A stretch of DNA of 64,000 nt from JBMONI01 sp049324575 (GCA_049324575.1 JBMONI010000004.1:1-64000); one strand, 5' to 3'. Positions 8,435-17,845 are shown, numbered from the stretch's first letter. Numbers and translations are program-made. The notes: generated by a model not told the origin, from the letters alone.

Positions 8435-9802
8435 TCAGAGAGAAGCGATTTTGTGATCGCGAAGCTTCCGGTAGAGGGTCCGGCGGGAGATCCCGAGTTT
8501 TTTGGCGGCATAGGATTTATTGCCGGCCTCTTCTTTCAGGACTTTCAGGATCATGTCGCGCTCCATCGAATCCAGCGTCGAGGAGCTGCGGCCCGGGTCC
8601 TTGCCCCGTTCTCCGCAAATTCCCGAACGGATATCGTCGGGGATATAGTCCGCGCTCAAGACGGGCCCGCTTGTCAGAACGACCATCCGCTCCACGATAT
8701 TCTTCACTTCCCGGACATTGCCCGGCCATTCATAGGCCACCAGCATCTTCATCGCATGAGGATCGATGCTCTGGATCTTTTTTCCGTTCGCAAGCGCGAA
8801 ATGCTTGACGAAGTACTCGACCAGTTTCGGGATATCCTGCCTGCGGTCCCGCAGTGGCGGCACGGTCAGATTGATCACGTTGATCCGGTAATAGAGATCC
8901 TCACGGAAACGGCCGGCCCTCATCTCCTCGGAAAGCACTTTGTTCGTCGCGCAAACCAGCCGCACATCCGCTTTCAAGGTCTTGGTCCCCCCAACCCGTT
9001 CGAATGATCCGTCCTGAAGGACCCGCAGCAATTTGACCTGGGTCTCGGGAGAGATCTCGCCGATTTCGTCCAAAAAGAGCGTGCCTTGATGCGCCCGTTC
9101 GAAACGGCCGATCTTGCGCTCGGTCGCGCCGGTGAACGCGCCTTTCTCATGGCCAAAAAGTTCGCTGGCCAAAAGCGTTTCGGTTAGGGCCGCGCAATGG
9201 ACGGCAACAAAGGGGCCTCCGCGGCGGCGGCTGTGGGAATGAAGGCTATGGGCAATGAGCTCTTTGCCCGTTCCGCTCTCTCCTTCGATCAAGACCGCCG
9301 CATCGGTTTGCGCCACTTTCTCGACGGTTTTCAGCAAGTCCTTCATCTTCTGGGATTCCGCGACGATGACCCCGGCTTCGAATTTTTCGCTAAAAAGCTC
9401 CTGCCGCAGGGCCTTGTTCTCCTCCTCCAGGCTCCGGCTCGCCAGCGCCTTGCGGACCTGGAAATCAAGCTCATCGAAATTGACCGGCTTGGTCAGATAA
9501 TAGAACGCGCCCTTTTTCATCGCACGAACCGCGTCCTCGACAGAACCGTAGGCCGTGAGCAGGATCACCATGGCCGCCGGATTCAGGCCTTTGATCTTCT
9601 CCAGCAGGGCGATCCCGTCCATGCCGTCCATGCGGATGTCGGAGAGCACCAGCTCGGGTTTTTCCCGCTGGTAGATCTCCCATCCCTCGGTACCGTTGGC
9701 AGCCATCAAGACCTCGTAATTCAGGTTCTCGAGGTACTGGGCCAGGCCTTCCCGGGCGTTCTTCTCGTCCTCTACGATCAGGATGGTCGCGAATAATGAC
9801 AT
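8435..9802 (-). CDS. NtrC-family sigma-54-dependent response regulator
   Basis: 455 residues in three domains. The receiver (1-120) has phospho-acceptor Asp55 (SDIRMDG) and Lys105. The AAA+ activator domain has Walker A GESGTGKE at 173-180, the sigma-54-contacting GAFTGA loop at 221-226 and a Walker B-like FLDEIGE. The C-terminus is a Fis-type helix-turn-helix (roughly 425-450). It should activate sigma-54 promoters when phosphorylated, most likely by the kinase encoded 13 bases upstream. The pair is the tail of the trp operon. Its target genes are unknown; a weak sigma-54-like site lies just downstream of this gene, ahead of dnaK. Confidence 0.95.
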   Translation of the reverse strand: MSLFATILIVEDEKNAREGLAQYLENLNYEVLMAANGTEGWEIYQREKPELVLSDIRMDGMDGIALLEKIKGLNPAAMVILLTAYGSVEDAVRAMKKGAFYYLTKPVNFDELDFQVRKALASRSLEEENKALRQELFSEKFEAGVIVAESQKMKDLLKTVEKVAQTDAAVLIEGESGTGKELIAHSLHSHSRRRGGPFVAVHCAALTETLLASELFGHEKGAFTGATERKIGRFERAHQGTLFLDEIGEISPETQVKLLRVLQDGSFERVGGTKTLKADVRLVCATNKVLSEEMRAGRFREDLYYRINVINLTVPPLRDRRQDIPKLVEYFVKHFALANGKKIQSIDPHAMKMLVAYEWPGNVREVKNIVERMVVLTSGPVLSADYIPDDIRSGICGERGKDPGRSSSTLDSMERDMILKVLKEEAGNKSYAAKKLGISRRTLYRKLRDHKIASL

Positions 9803-9815
9803 GGTTTTTCCTCCT

Positions 9816-11006
9816 TCAGGATCTCTTTCTCCGCGAGCCGAGGTCGATCCGGGGAAGCTGCAGCTTCGGCTGACGGATCGGAAGCGTCACCGTGAACGTG
9901 CTCCCCTGTCCGCGTTTGCTCGCGACATCGATGCGTCCGGCATGGTCCTGGACCGCCTGTTGGACGGCCATCAGGCCCAGTCCGGCGCCTTCTTTTTTCG
10001 TCGTGAAATAAGCGTCAAAAATGAACGGAAGATCGTTCTCGGCAATCCCCACGCCCTGATCACGGACCTTGAGGATCACCAGCTTTTCTTTTTTGAGGAT
10101 CTGGATCGCCAGGACCCCTCCTTCGGGCATGGCCTCCCGCGCGTTCTTGATCAGGTTCAGCACGGCCTGGTAGATGCGGTCGCGGTCCATCATAAAAAGC
10201 GGGATGTCCTGCGCGGCTTTCAGCGCAACCGTAATCCGGCCTTTCGTCAGCTCGGGCTTCATGACATCCAGGGCCTCTTCGACGATCCGCGTGATATCCT
10301 CCTGCTTGAAACGGAGCGGCGAACGGCGGGCGGCCTTCAAAAAATCTCGGACGATCCGGTCCAGGCGAGCGGTCTCGGCACGCATGATCTCGAGCCGCCC
10401 CTGGAGCTTGAGCTTCTCGGGGCCGTCCAGTTTACCCGCTTCTTTTTTCATCAGTTCGAGATGGATCTTGAGCGAATTGAGCGGGTTGCCGATCTCATGC
10501 GCAATGCCCGCCGTAAGTTTCAGGACCGATTCGATCCGGGCCATGCGCATCTCCATCTGGTCCATCATCTCCTCGGAACGGTTTTCGATCATGGCCAGGG
10601 CTTCGTGACGGGACGGGCCCGGGATCGGGGTCCAATGGACCCGGACGAAGGATTCGGACGGAAGAAAAAGGTGCAAGTCTTCACGTCGGGACTCGGCCGG
10701 TTTTTCGGCCGCGCGCTCAAAGAAAGCCGCCGCCCGGGAGTCCGGTAATTTCCGGGGATCAAAGATCTCGCCGGCTCGGAGCTCCGGGATCCCGAGAAGC
10801 TCCGCCGCCTGGCGGTTCGCCCAGACGATCTTTCCGCCTTTCTGGATCAGCACAAATCCGAGGGGGGCCCCCAGCAAAAGACTCCAGAGCATGTCATTTT
10901 CATCCGCGATCGTGTCGAGATGCTCCTTGAGCATGGACTTGTCGATGCGGTCGAGACGGCTCATGATCTTTTGGACAAAGTTCTTACTCGACGGCATAGC
11001 CGGCAT
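9816..11006 (-). CDS. Soluble PAS-domain histidine kinase (NtrB-like)
   Basis: 396 residues without membrane segments. A PAS-like domain (about 38-140) precedes the dimerisation/phospho-acceptor helix with His170 in AGIAHEIGNP and an ATPase domain with N box (LIKNAREA), G1 (DQGVGI) and G2 (GAGLGL) motifs. It is the likely cognate kinase of the NtrC-like regulator encoded immediately downstream and probably senses a cytoplasmic signal through its PAS domain. The first ATG overlaps trpF by 23 bases; a start at the second Met (10997) would overlap by 14. Co-transcription with the trp genes is implied by the overlap. Confidence 0.93.
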   Translation of the reverse strand: MPAMPSSKNFVQKIMSRLDRIDKSMLKEHLDTIADENDMLWSLLLGAPLGFVLIQKGGKIVWANRQAAELLGIPELRAGEIFDPRKLPDSRAAAFFERAAEKPAESRREDLHLFLPSESFVRVHWTPIPGPSRHEALAMIENRSEEMMDQMEMRMARIESVLKLTAGIAHEIGNPLNSLKIHLELMKKEAGKLDGPEKLKLQGRLEIMRAETARLDRIVRDFLKAARRSPLRFKQEDITRIVEEALDVMKPELTKGRITVALKAAQDIPLFMMDRDRIYQAVLNLIKNAREAMPEGGVLAIQILKKEKLVILKVRDQGVGIAENDLPFIFDAYFTTKKEGAGLGLMAVQQAVQDHAGRIDVASKRGQGSTFTVTLPIRQPKLQLPRIDLGSRRKRS

Positions 11007-11625
11007 TCTCCTTACGGACCGCTTCGATGAACGCTCGCATTTTCCCGAAGTCCTTCTTGCCAGGCGACGTTTCCACCCCGCTTACCGTGTCCACGAGCCA
11101 GGGACGGGCTTTCCGGACGGCTTGGGCGACGTTCTCAGGGGTCAGCCCCCCGGCGATCCCCATCCGGGTGCGGTCGAAGCCTTCGTCGGAAAAGATCGAC
11201 CAATCAAACGTAAGACCGGTCCCGCCGATCTTGCCCTCGACAAAAGTATCGAGCAAAAAAGCTTCCACACCGTACCTTTGGGCGTCCTTGAGACTCGCGC
11301 GGTCGCGGATCCGGAGCGTTTTGATCACATGAAAGCCTTGGGCCGCAAGCGACTGGCAATCCTCCGGCGGTTCATCCCCGTGCAATTGGACCGTTCGCAG
11401 GCCGACCTCGCGGGCGATCGATCCGATCTCGGGGACCGATTGCCCCGAAAAAACGCCCACGAACCCGCCGAAATACGGGAACTCCGGGATCCAGCGTTTG
11501 GCGAGCGCCGGATCGATCCGCCTCGGACTTTCAGTGAAGATCAACCCGAGATAATCGGCCCCAAAATCGATGGCCGCCGCAATATCCTCGGCATTCGTAT
11601 TCCCGCAGATCTTCACCCGGGTCAT
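10984..11625 (-). CDS. trpF: Phosphoribosylanthranilate isomerase
   Basis: 213 residues from the ATG at 11625. TIM-barrel PRAI, third step of the anthranilate branch of tryptophan synthesis. The N-terminal VKICG with catalytic Cys, the LIFTESPRR strand and the C-terminal AGGLTPENV and DTVSGVE phosphate-binding motifs are all present. I chose the ATG at 11625 over the one eight codons upstream because it makes an ATGA overlap with the trpC stop and has a GGAG site before it. It lies between trpC and the histidine kinase in one operon. Confidence 0.95.
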   Translation of the reverse strand: MTRVKICGNTNAEDIAAAIDFGADYLGLIFTESPRRIDPALAKRWIPEFPYFGGFVGVFSGQSVPEIGSIAREVGLRTVQLHGDEPPEDCQSLAAQGFHVIKTLRIRDRASLKDAQRYGVEAFLLDTFVEGKIGGTGLTFDWSIFSDEGFDRTRMGIAGGLTPENVAQAVRKARPWLVDTVSGVETSPGKKDFGKMRAFIEAVRKENAGYAVE

Positions 11626-12437
11626 GATCCGTTCTCCGCTTTGCGCCATTTCCGGTCGCGGCCGGTCAGTTCTTCGAGCTTGGTCAGGATATTCTCGGCG
11701 CGCATCAAGGTCGTCCCGATCAGGAACGCGTGCGCCCCGAGCCCCTTGTATTCGAGGATCTCTTCGTATTGTTTCAGCCCGCTTTCCACGACGATCGTTT
11801 TCCCTTTCGGGATATGCGGGATCAGACGTTTCGCCGCCGAAGGATCGACCTCGAGTGTCTTCAGGTTCCGGTTATTGATCCCGAGGATCTCCGCCTGCGA
11901 GTCGATCGCCTTTTTCAGGTCCTCTTCGGTATGGACTTCGACCAGGGAATCCATCCCCAGCTCTTTGCCGAGCCCAACCAAGCCCCGAAGCTCCTCGTCC
12001 GTCAAAAGCGAAGCAATCAGCAGATTGGCGTCGGCCTCGAGCACCGCGCTCTCGTACAGCTGGAACGACTCGAGGATAAAATCTTTCCGGAGGATCGGAA
12101 GCCGCGTCACTTGGCGGATGGTCCGAAGATAGCTGGGACGGCCCAGGAAATAATGCGGTTCGGTCAGGACCGAGATCGCGGACGCGCCTCCAAGCTCATA
12201 ATAGCTCGCAATGCGGAGCGGCTGAAAATCCTCGCGGATCACGCCCTCCGAGGGGGACGCTTTTTTGATCTCACAGATCAGATTGAGACCGTGCGGGTTC
12301 TTCACCGCTTTGGCGAAGGAACGGACCGAAGAGCGCTTGGCGTGGAGCGCCACGTCCCGGAGGCGGTGGAGCGGGATCCTGCGCTTCATCTCTTCGATGT
12401 CCCGCCGTTTTTTTTGAAGGAGGTCGGAAAGGATCAT
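11622..12437 (-). CDS. trpC: Indole-3-glycerol phosphate synthase
   Basis: 271 residues, normal length for a monofunctional IGPS. The barrel carries the family motifs CEIKKASPSEG, LRKDFI, NNRNL and VESG plus the C-terminal phosphate-binding IGTTLMRA. It converts carboxyphenylamino-deoxyribulose phosphate to indole-3-glycerol phosphate in the cytosol. It overlaps trpD upstream by 4 bases and trpF downstream by 4 bases. Confidence 0.97.
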   Translation of the reverse strand: MILSDLLQKKRRDIEEMKRRIPLHRLRDVALHAKRSSVRSFAKAVKNPHGLNLICEIKKASPSEGVIREDFQPLRIASYYELGGASAISVLTEPHYFLGRPSYLRTIRQVTRLPILRKDFILESFQLYESAVLEADANLLIASLLTDEELRGLVGLGKELGMDSLVEVHTEEDLKKAIDSQAEILGINNRNLKTLEVDPSAAKRLIPHIPKGKTIVVESGLKQYEEILEYKGLGAHAFLIGTTLMRAENILTKLEELTGRDRKWRKAENGS

Positions 12438-13468
12438 GGCTTGTTCGAACTCCTCACCAGCCCCGCGAGCGCTTCCCGGGCTTGGCCCGAACGGACCGCC
12501 TGCTCGGCTTTTGCCAGCCCCTGCTCGATCGTGTCGGCCACTTCGCTGATCCAGAGCGCGACCGCCGCGTTCAGCAGAATGACCTCCAGGATCGGACCCC
12601 GGCCGCGTCCTTCAAGGAGGTCGAGAGCGATCCCGCGGTTGACCGAAACATCGCCTCCGCGGTACCGATCGGGCTTGCATCGGGAGAACCCATACGCGGC
12701 CGGGTCGAGGGTCTGATAACGGACCTTCCCTTTCAAGACCACGGCCAGGCGACTTGGAGCGCCCGAGGAGATCTCATCCAGTCCGTCCGTGCTATGGCAG
12801 ACCACGGCTTTTTCCAGCCCGCTCCGGCTGAGGAGCGCCGCATAGGCCGGGACGAGTGTTTCTTTCGGGACTCCCATGAGCTGATACCGGATCTCGAGCG
12901 GGTTCAAAAGCGGGCCGAGGAGATTGAAGATCGTCCGGCGTTTGAGCTCGGTGCGGATCCCGTGCATCCGCATAAAAACGGGATGATGGTTCGGGGCGTG
13001 AAAATACCCGATCCCGTGTTCCTCAATCGAACGCATCATGCACTCCCGCGAAGCCCCGAGCGAAACGCCGAGCGCTTCCATCAGATCGGAACTGCCGCAC
13101 TGGGACGTGATCGCCCGGTTCCCGTGTTTGGCGATCCGGCCTCCCGCCCCCGCCGCGACCAGGGCCGCGACCGTCGAGATATTGAAGGTTCGGCGGCCGT
13201 CCCCGCCGGTCCCGCAGGTGTCCATCAGATGCGCGCACGCAAGAGGCTCCGGGGGCTCCAGATCGCGAATCGCCTGACGGCAGCCATCGATCTCGGGAAC
13301 GGTCTCTCCCCGGGCCGCGAGCAAGAGAAGCAGGGTCCGGATCTCCCGGCGCGCGATCTTTCCTTCGAACGCCGCACGGAAAAGCCCGCGGGCTTCGGGC
13401 GCGGTCAAGACCGCTCCCCCCGCCAGTTTCGAGAATAACGCCGAAATTTGCTCCGGGGTTTCGCTCAC
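12434..13468 (-). CDS. trpD: Anthranilate phosphoribosyltransferase
   Basis: 344 residues, complete. The PRPP-binding glycine motif CGTGGDG, the NISTVAA segment, the KHGNRAI motif and the FNLLGPLLNP motif are all typical of TrpD. It transfers phosphoribosyl from PRPP to anthranilate. It is stand-alone, not fused to TrpG, which is encoded 16 bases upstream, and overlaps trpC by 4 bases. Confidence 0.97.
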   Translation of the reverse strand: MSETPEQISALFSKLAGGAVLTAPEARGLFRAAFEGKIARREIRTLLLLLAARGETVPEIDGCRQAIRDLEPPEPLACAHLMDTCGTGGDGRRTFNISTVAALVAAGAGGRIAKHGNRAITSQCGSSDLMEALGVSLGASRECMMRSIEEHGIGYFHAPNHHPVFMRMHGIRTELKRRTIFNLLGPLLNPLEIRYQLMGVPKETLVPAYAALLSRSGLEKAVVCHSTDGLDEISSGAPSRLAVVLKGKVRYQTLDPAAYGFSRCKPDRYRGGDVSVNRGIALDLLEGRGRGPILEVILLNAAVALWISEVADTIEQGLAKAEQAVRSGQAREALAGLVRSSNKP

Positions 13469-13484
13469 GGTCGCGGATCCTCCT

Positions 13485-14063
13485 TTATTTTTTTTCGGAT
13501 AACGCCAGAAAATTCCCGAGCAGGGTTTTCCCCTGGGCGGTGAGGATGGATTCCGGATGGAATTGGACCCCCCAGGTCGGATGACTTCGGTGCCGGACCC
13601 CCATGATCTCGCCTTCCCGGGTCCAGGCCGTGATCTCTAAAAGGTCCTTGGGGAACGATTTCTTTTCGATCAGAAGCGAATGGTAGCGGGTCGCCGTGAA
13701 AGGGTTCGACAGACCGCGGAAGATCGTTCTTCCGTTGTGGCGGATCTCGGAGGTTTTCCCGTGCATGATGCGTTTGGCCCGGACGATCTTCCCGCCGAAC
13801 ACCGCCCCCAGGCATTGATGGCCGAGACAGACCCCGAGGATCGGAACCTTGCCCGAAAACGCCCGGATCACATCATTCGAGATCCCGGCTTCGTTCGGCG
13901 TGCAGGGTCCCGGCGAGATCACGATCTGTCGGGGTTTCATTTTCAGGAGCCGCGCGACGGTCACTTCGTCGTTGCGGAAGACGCGGAGGTCCGCTCCAAG
14001 CTCGCCCAAATACTGGACGAGGTTGTACGTGAAGGAATCGTAATTATCGATCACGATCAGCAT
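13485..14063 (-). CDS. trpG: Anthranilate synthase, glutamine amidotransferase subunit
   Basis: 192 residues from the ATG at 14063. Class I glutamine amidotransferase with nucleophile Cys in GVCLGHQ and the His-Glu pair in FHPES; starts with the classical IDNYDSFTYN. It supplies ammonia to TrpE, encoded just upstream with a 7-base overlap. The open frame extends 53 codons further upstream, but those residues are low-complexity out-of-frame trpE sequence and do not belong to the protein. A PabA role in folate synthesis cannot be excluded, but the trp context favours TrpG. Confidence 0.95.
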   Translation of the reverse strand: MLIVIDNYDSFTYNLVQYLGELGADLRVFRNDEVTVARLLKMKPRQIVISPGPCTPNEAGISNDVIRAFSGKVPILGVCLGHQCLGAVFGGKIVRAKRIMHGKTSEIRHNGRTIFRGLSNPFTATRYHSLLIEKKSFPKDLLEITAWTREGEIMGVRHRSHPTWGVQFHPESILTAQGKTLLGNFLALSEKK

Positions 14064-15538
14064 GCGAACGCTCCACTCTGTTCGATCGCCTTGAAAAGGG
14101 CCTTGGCCTTGTTGACCGTTTCCTGATATTCCCGGGCCGGATTGGAATCCTTGACGATCCCCGCACCCACCTGAACGCAAAGCCGGCTCCCCGCGACCAT
14201 GATGGTGCGGATCGTGATGCACATCTCCATGGCATTGTCATAACTGAGAAAACCGAGACAGCCCGCGTACGGGCCCCGCGTTTCCTCTTCCAGCTCATCG
14301 ATGATCTGCATAGCCCGGATCTTCGGCGCGCCCGATACCGTCCCGGCCGGGAAAGTCGCTTTCAAAAGATCAAAGCGGTCTTTGCCGCGGGCCAGACGGC
14401 CGGCCACATCAGAGACCAGGTGCATGACATGCGAATAGCGCTCAACGCGGGCGAAATTTTTGACTGCGACCGTCTTAAAATCACAAACGCGGCCCAGATC
14501 ATTACGGCCCAGATCGACCAGCATCAGATGCTCGGCCAGCTCTTTCGGCGAGCGCTTGAGATTTTCTTCGAACGCGCCGTCCGCGCGGGGATCTTTGCCC
14601 CGGGGCCGCGTTCCCGCGATCGGACGGACCTCACAGTCGCGGCCGTGGACCTTGACCAGAAGTTCGGGCGATGAGCCGATCAGCCGGACCGGTCCCGACC
14701 GGAAGTAGAACATATAGGGCGAGGGATTGACGGAACGAAGGGCCCGGTAAATGCTGAAATCCTCGCGCGGAGCCCGGGTCGAAAATTTCTGCGACAGAAC
14801 GACTTGGATACAGTCTCCGGCCTTGATATATTCGCGAATGCGGCGGACTTTGGCCGCGAAGGCCGCCCGGCTTGTGTGCCTTTGAAAACGCCGGGCACGG
14901 CTCTCGGACCCGGACCGGGAAACGCGGACCGGGTTTTTCAAAAGGCCGACGGCCCGGTCAATCCACCGTGCGGCTTGCGCATAGGCTTTCCCCGGCTCTC
15001 CCCGCTCGGGCTTGGCCACCAAATTCACGATCGTCATCCGCTTGCGGAAATGGTCAAAGATCACGAACCGGCGCGTCAAAAAGAAGATCGCACGGGGGAT
15101 CTTTTCCCCGTGCTTTTTCCGGAGCCGGACCGACTCGAAATCCTGCACGCATTCATACGAAAAAAAACCGACCATCCCTCCCAGGAACCCCTGGCTCACT
15201 TCGGGATTGGCCACACGGCAGCCCGCCATTTCGTCCTTGAGATGCTCGAGCATGGGACGTCCGCGGACCCGGACCGTCTTTTTCCCGCCCCGGGCGATCC
15301 GGATCCCCTCCGCATCCTCGGTCAAGACCGCTTCCGGATCGAGCCCGATAATGGAATAACGGCCGATCTTCTCTTCCTGCTCCGCGGATTCCAGGAGAAA
15401 GGCCTGCGGACTTCGGGAAGCTAATTTCATGAAGCAAGAAACCGGGGTTTCAAGATCGGCAGGGATCGAGCGGGTCAAGGCGACCAGATCGCCTTTACGA
15501 AAAAGTTTTTTAAATGTTTTGAGGTCTGGAGACACCAT
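14057..15538 (-). CDS. trpE: Anthranilate synthase component I
   Basis: 493 residues from the ATG at 15538, which has a GGAG ribosome site. The N-terminal regulatory domain contains a LLESAEQ element, the feedback-inhibition region of TrpE. The chorismate-binding domain follows with PIAGTRPRG and the GTVSGAPK and ACLGF-type motifs near the C-terminus. It makes anthranilate from chorismate with TrpG. It is the first gene of the operon, and a promoter with a perfect TTGACA box lies 45-50 bases upstream. An in-frame ATG 20 codons earlier would place the start inside the promoter and is rejected. Confidence 0.96.
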   Translation of the reverse strand: MVSPDLKTFKKLFRKGDLVALTRSIPADLETPVSCFMKLASRSPQAFLLESAEQEEKIGRYSIIGLDPEAVLTEDAEGIRIARGGKKTVRVRGRPMLEHLKDEMAGCRVANPEVSQGFLGGMVGFFSYECVQDFESVRLRKKHGEKIPRAIFFLTRRFVIFDHFRKRMTIVNLVAKPERGEPGKAYAQAARWIDRAVGLLKNPVRVSRSGSESRARRFQRHTSRAAFAAKVRRIREYIKAGDCIQVVLSQKFSTRAPREDFSIYRALRSVNPSPYMFYFRSGPVRLIGSSPELLVKVHGRDCEVRPIAGTRPRGKDPRADGAFEENLKRSPKELAEHLMLVDLGRNDLGRVCDFKTVAVKNFARVERYSHVMHLVSDVAGRLARGKDRFDLLKATFPAGTVSGAPKIRAMQIIDELEEETRGPYAGCLGFLSYDNAMEMCITIRTIMVAGSRLCVQVGAGIVKDSNPAREYQETVNKAKALFKAIEQSGAFAC

Positions 15539-15552
15539 ACCGGCTCCGTTTT

Positions 15553-15588
15553 GGCTTATCAGTATGCCAGATAAGTCCAATGTGTCAA
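15553..15588 (-). promoter_or_regulatory. trp operon promoter with overlapping palindrome
   Basis: Minus strand: -35 TTGACA (15583-15588), 16-base spacer, -10 CATACT (15561-15566). An inverted repeat with arms CTTATC and GATAAG (15555-15560 and 15570-15575), extendable by a G-C pair beyond one mismatch, encloses the -10 box. This is a classic operator position. The leader is only about 16 bases, too short for peptide-based attenuation. Confidence 0.5.
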
Positions 15589-15644
15589 GAAGATACACTT
15601 TTATGGAATTCGATCGAGGGCTATTCTAGAGTGGCAGCTCGGAT

Positions 15645-16256
15645 CTAAGGCTTGGCGTCACTTTTAGGCTGGGTAAATTCTTCGGTTTTGAGGCTTTTGG
15701 TGGTCACCCGTTCCACATATTCCAGGGTCTCCGAATTGATCTTGACCCGCTCCCCCTGCTTCACGAACTGGGGAACCAGGATCTTCAAGCCGTTCTCCAG
15801 CTCCACTTCCTTGTAGGTGGAATCATTCCCGCCTTTGACCGCGGGCGGAGCCGAAACGACCTCAAGTTCGACCTGCTTGGGAAAATCGATACTGACCGGG
15901 CGGCCTTCGACCAATTCGACATTGATCTCGGTATTTTCTTTCAAAAAAACCTCCTGCCGTCCGACGACTTTGGCGGGGAGAGTGAACTGATCGAAGGTCG
16001 TCATGTTCATGAAAACGAATTGATCGCCGTCGCGATAGGAAAATTGCATCTTGGCATGTTGAAGGTCCAGGTCCTCGACCTTATCCTCTACGCGGATGGA
16101 TCGTTCAAGGATATGTCCGTCTTCAAGGCCTTTGATCTTCATATGCACGGTCTTTCCGGATTTTCCGGTGCCGCGGATCTCCTGCTCGATGACCTTGCAG
16201 ATCTTCCCGTCGAGACGGAGGATATTGCCGGCCCGTATTTCTGTCGCAGATTTCAT
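15645..16256 (-). CDS. efp: Elongation factor P
   Basis: 203 residues from the ATG at 16256, which follows a GGGAGG ribosome site. Three-domain EF-P: an N-terminal KOW-like domain whose loop (RGTGKSGK) carries Lys in the position usually modified, then the two OB domains. It relieves ribosome stalling at proline stretches. The frame is open 32 codons upstream into glpK sequence, but that extension is unrelated to EF-P. The protein has a C-terminal extension of about 15 residues compared with typical EF-P. No epmA or epmB gene is nearby. Confidence 0.92.
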   Translation of the reverse strand: MKSATEIRAGNILRLDGKICKVIEQEIRGTGKSGKTVHMKIKGLEDGHILERSIRVEDKVEDLDLQHAKMQFSYRDGDQFVFMNMTTFDQFTLPAKVVGRQEVFLKENTEINVELVEGRPVSIDFPKQVELEVVSAPPAVKGGNDSTYKEVELENGLKILVPQFVKQGERVKINSETLEYVERVTTKSLKTEEFTQPKSDAKP

Positions 16257-16312
16257 GATGTCCTCCCGGATCGCAAGCGATCCTTTTGGGGCCCCACCGA
16301 ACGCGCCGGCCG

Positions 16313-17785
16313 TCAGGCCCAGCCAAAACTTTTCGTCACCGCTTCCTTCCATTTCGAATAAGACCGTGCCGCCGCCGCTTCGGACATCGCCGGCCGGAAA
16401 ACGCGGTCGGTCCGATAAAGCGCCTTGTAGTCTTCGAGCTTCCAGAACCCGGACGCGAGCCCGCTGATCCCCGCCGCGCCGAACGCGGTCAATTCCACCA
16501 GCGCGGGGCGCTCGATGGAAACACGGGAAATATCGGCCTGGAACTGCATCAGGAAATTGTTGGCCGACGCGCCGCCGTCCACGCGCAGCGTCCGATACGC
16601 GGTCCCCTGCGCCTTGTGCATGGCGCCGATCACATCCTGGACCTGGTAGGCCATGGCTTCGACCGCCGCGCGGATGAGATGGTCCGAGGTCGCCTTGCGG
16701 GAGAGCCCGACGATCACCGCGCGGGCCGAAGGGTCCCAGTACGGCGCACCCAATCCCTGGAACGCGGGAACGAGGTAAACGCCGTCATTGTCCGGAAGAC
16801 GGGCCGCGATCGCTTCGCTCTCGGAAGCCTTCGAAAGGATCTTCAGATGATCGCGCATCCACTGGAGCGAAGCGCCGCCCATGAAAACGCTTCCCTCGAG
16901 CGCGTAGGTGACCTTTTTTCCCAGCTTCCAGCCGATCGTCGTGATCAGACGGTCCGAGCGGCACATCTTTTCCTGGGTGCCGGTCAAAACAAAGATCCCG
17001 GTCCCGTAAGTCGCCTTGATCACGCCCTGCTCCCATCCCGCTTGCGCAAAAAGAGCGGCCTGCTGGTCGCCCAGGATCCCCAGGATCGGGATCTCCCTGC
17101 CAGCGATCGCCGGATCGGTCGTGCCGAACGAGCTGTCGGAAGAGCGGACTTCAGGCAAGATGGCCGGAGGAATCCCGAAGAGTTTCAGCAAGCCGGGATC
17201 GAAGGCACAAGTTTTGAGATCGAAGAGCAGGGTCCGCGACGCATTGCTGGGCTCGGTCGCATGGATCCGCCGCCCGGACAGATTCCAGAGCACCCAGGTC
17301 TCCGGCGTCCCGAAAAGGATCTCGCCCCGCTCGGCTCTTTCCCGAAGATCCGGAACATGCTCCAGCATCCATCGGATCTTCGTCGCGGAAAAATAAGGAT
17401 CCAGGAAAAGGCCGGTCTTGGCTTTGACCTTGGCGGCATGCGCTTTCAGCGCGCGGCACATGTCCTGCGTGCGGCGGTCCTGCCACACGATCGCATGATG
17501 CACGGGTTGGCCCGTCCGGCGATCCCACAAGATAGCGGTTTCACGCTGGTTCGTGATCCCGATCGAGGTGACCTGATCGGCACCGACCGTTTTCAGGACA
17601 TCGCCCAGGGCCTGAAGGGTCGTCGAAAGGATCTGGGCGGGGTCGTGCTCGACCCATCCGGCTTGCGGGAAGATTTGGGGGAATTCGTAGTAGGATTGGG
17701 CAACGGGGCGCCCGTCTTTCGTAAAGGCGATCGCACGGTTCCCCGTGGTCCCGAGGTCGAGCGCGATCACGACCGGTTCTTTCAT
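16313..17785 (-). CDS. glpK: Glycerol kinase
   Basis: 490 residues, FGGY family. The N-terminal ATPase motif ALDLGTTGNRA, substrate-binding NQRET and VWQDRRT segments, GILGDQQAALF and the C-terminal VDGGASANNFLMQ motif identify glycerol kinase rather than xylulokinase. It phosphorylates glycerol to sn-glycerol 3-phosphate in the cytosol. A GGAGGGG site precedes the ATG. The gene lies behind a tRNA-Gly gene on the same strand; glpF or glpD is not in the window. Confidence 0.95.
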   Translation of the reverse strand: MKEPVVIALDLGTTGNRAIAFTKDGRPVAQSYYEFPQIFPQAGWVEHDPAQILSTTLQALGDVLKTVGADQVTSIGITNQRETAILWDRRTGQPVHHAIVWQDRRTQDMCRALKAHAAKVKAKTGLFLDPYFSATKIRWMLEHVPDLRERAERGEILFGTPETWVLWNLSGRRIHATEPSNASRTLLFDLKTCAFDPGLLKLFGIPPAILPEVRSSDSSFGTTDPAIAGREIPILGILGDQQAALFAQAGWEQGVIKATYGTGIFVLTGTQEKMCRSDRLITTIGWKLGKKVTYALEGSVFMGGASLQWMRDHLKILSKASESEAIAARLPDNDGVYLVPAFQGLGAPYWDPSARAVIVGLSRKATSDHLIRAAVEAMAYQVQDVIGAMHKAQGTAYRTLRVDGGASANNFLMQFQADISRVSIERPALVELTAFGAAGISGLASGFWKLEDYKALYRTDRVFRPAMSEAAAARSYSKWKEAVTKSFGWA

Positions 17786-17845
17786 CTCTCCCCTCCGAAG
17801 GACATCCGAAAATTCTTCGGGAGCCGCGGACGATTTGCGGATAAA

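Noticed and set aside
14064..14222. N-terminal extension of TrpG by 53 residues
   Set aside because: The bases belong to trpE in another frame; TrpG proteins start at the IDNYDSFTYN motif.
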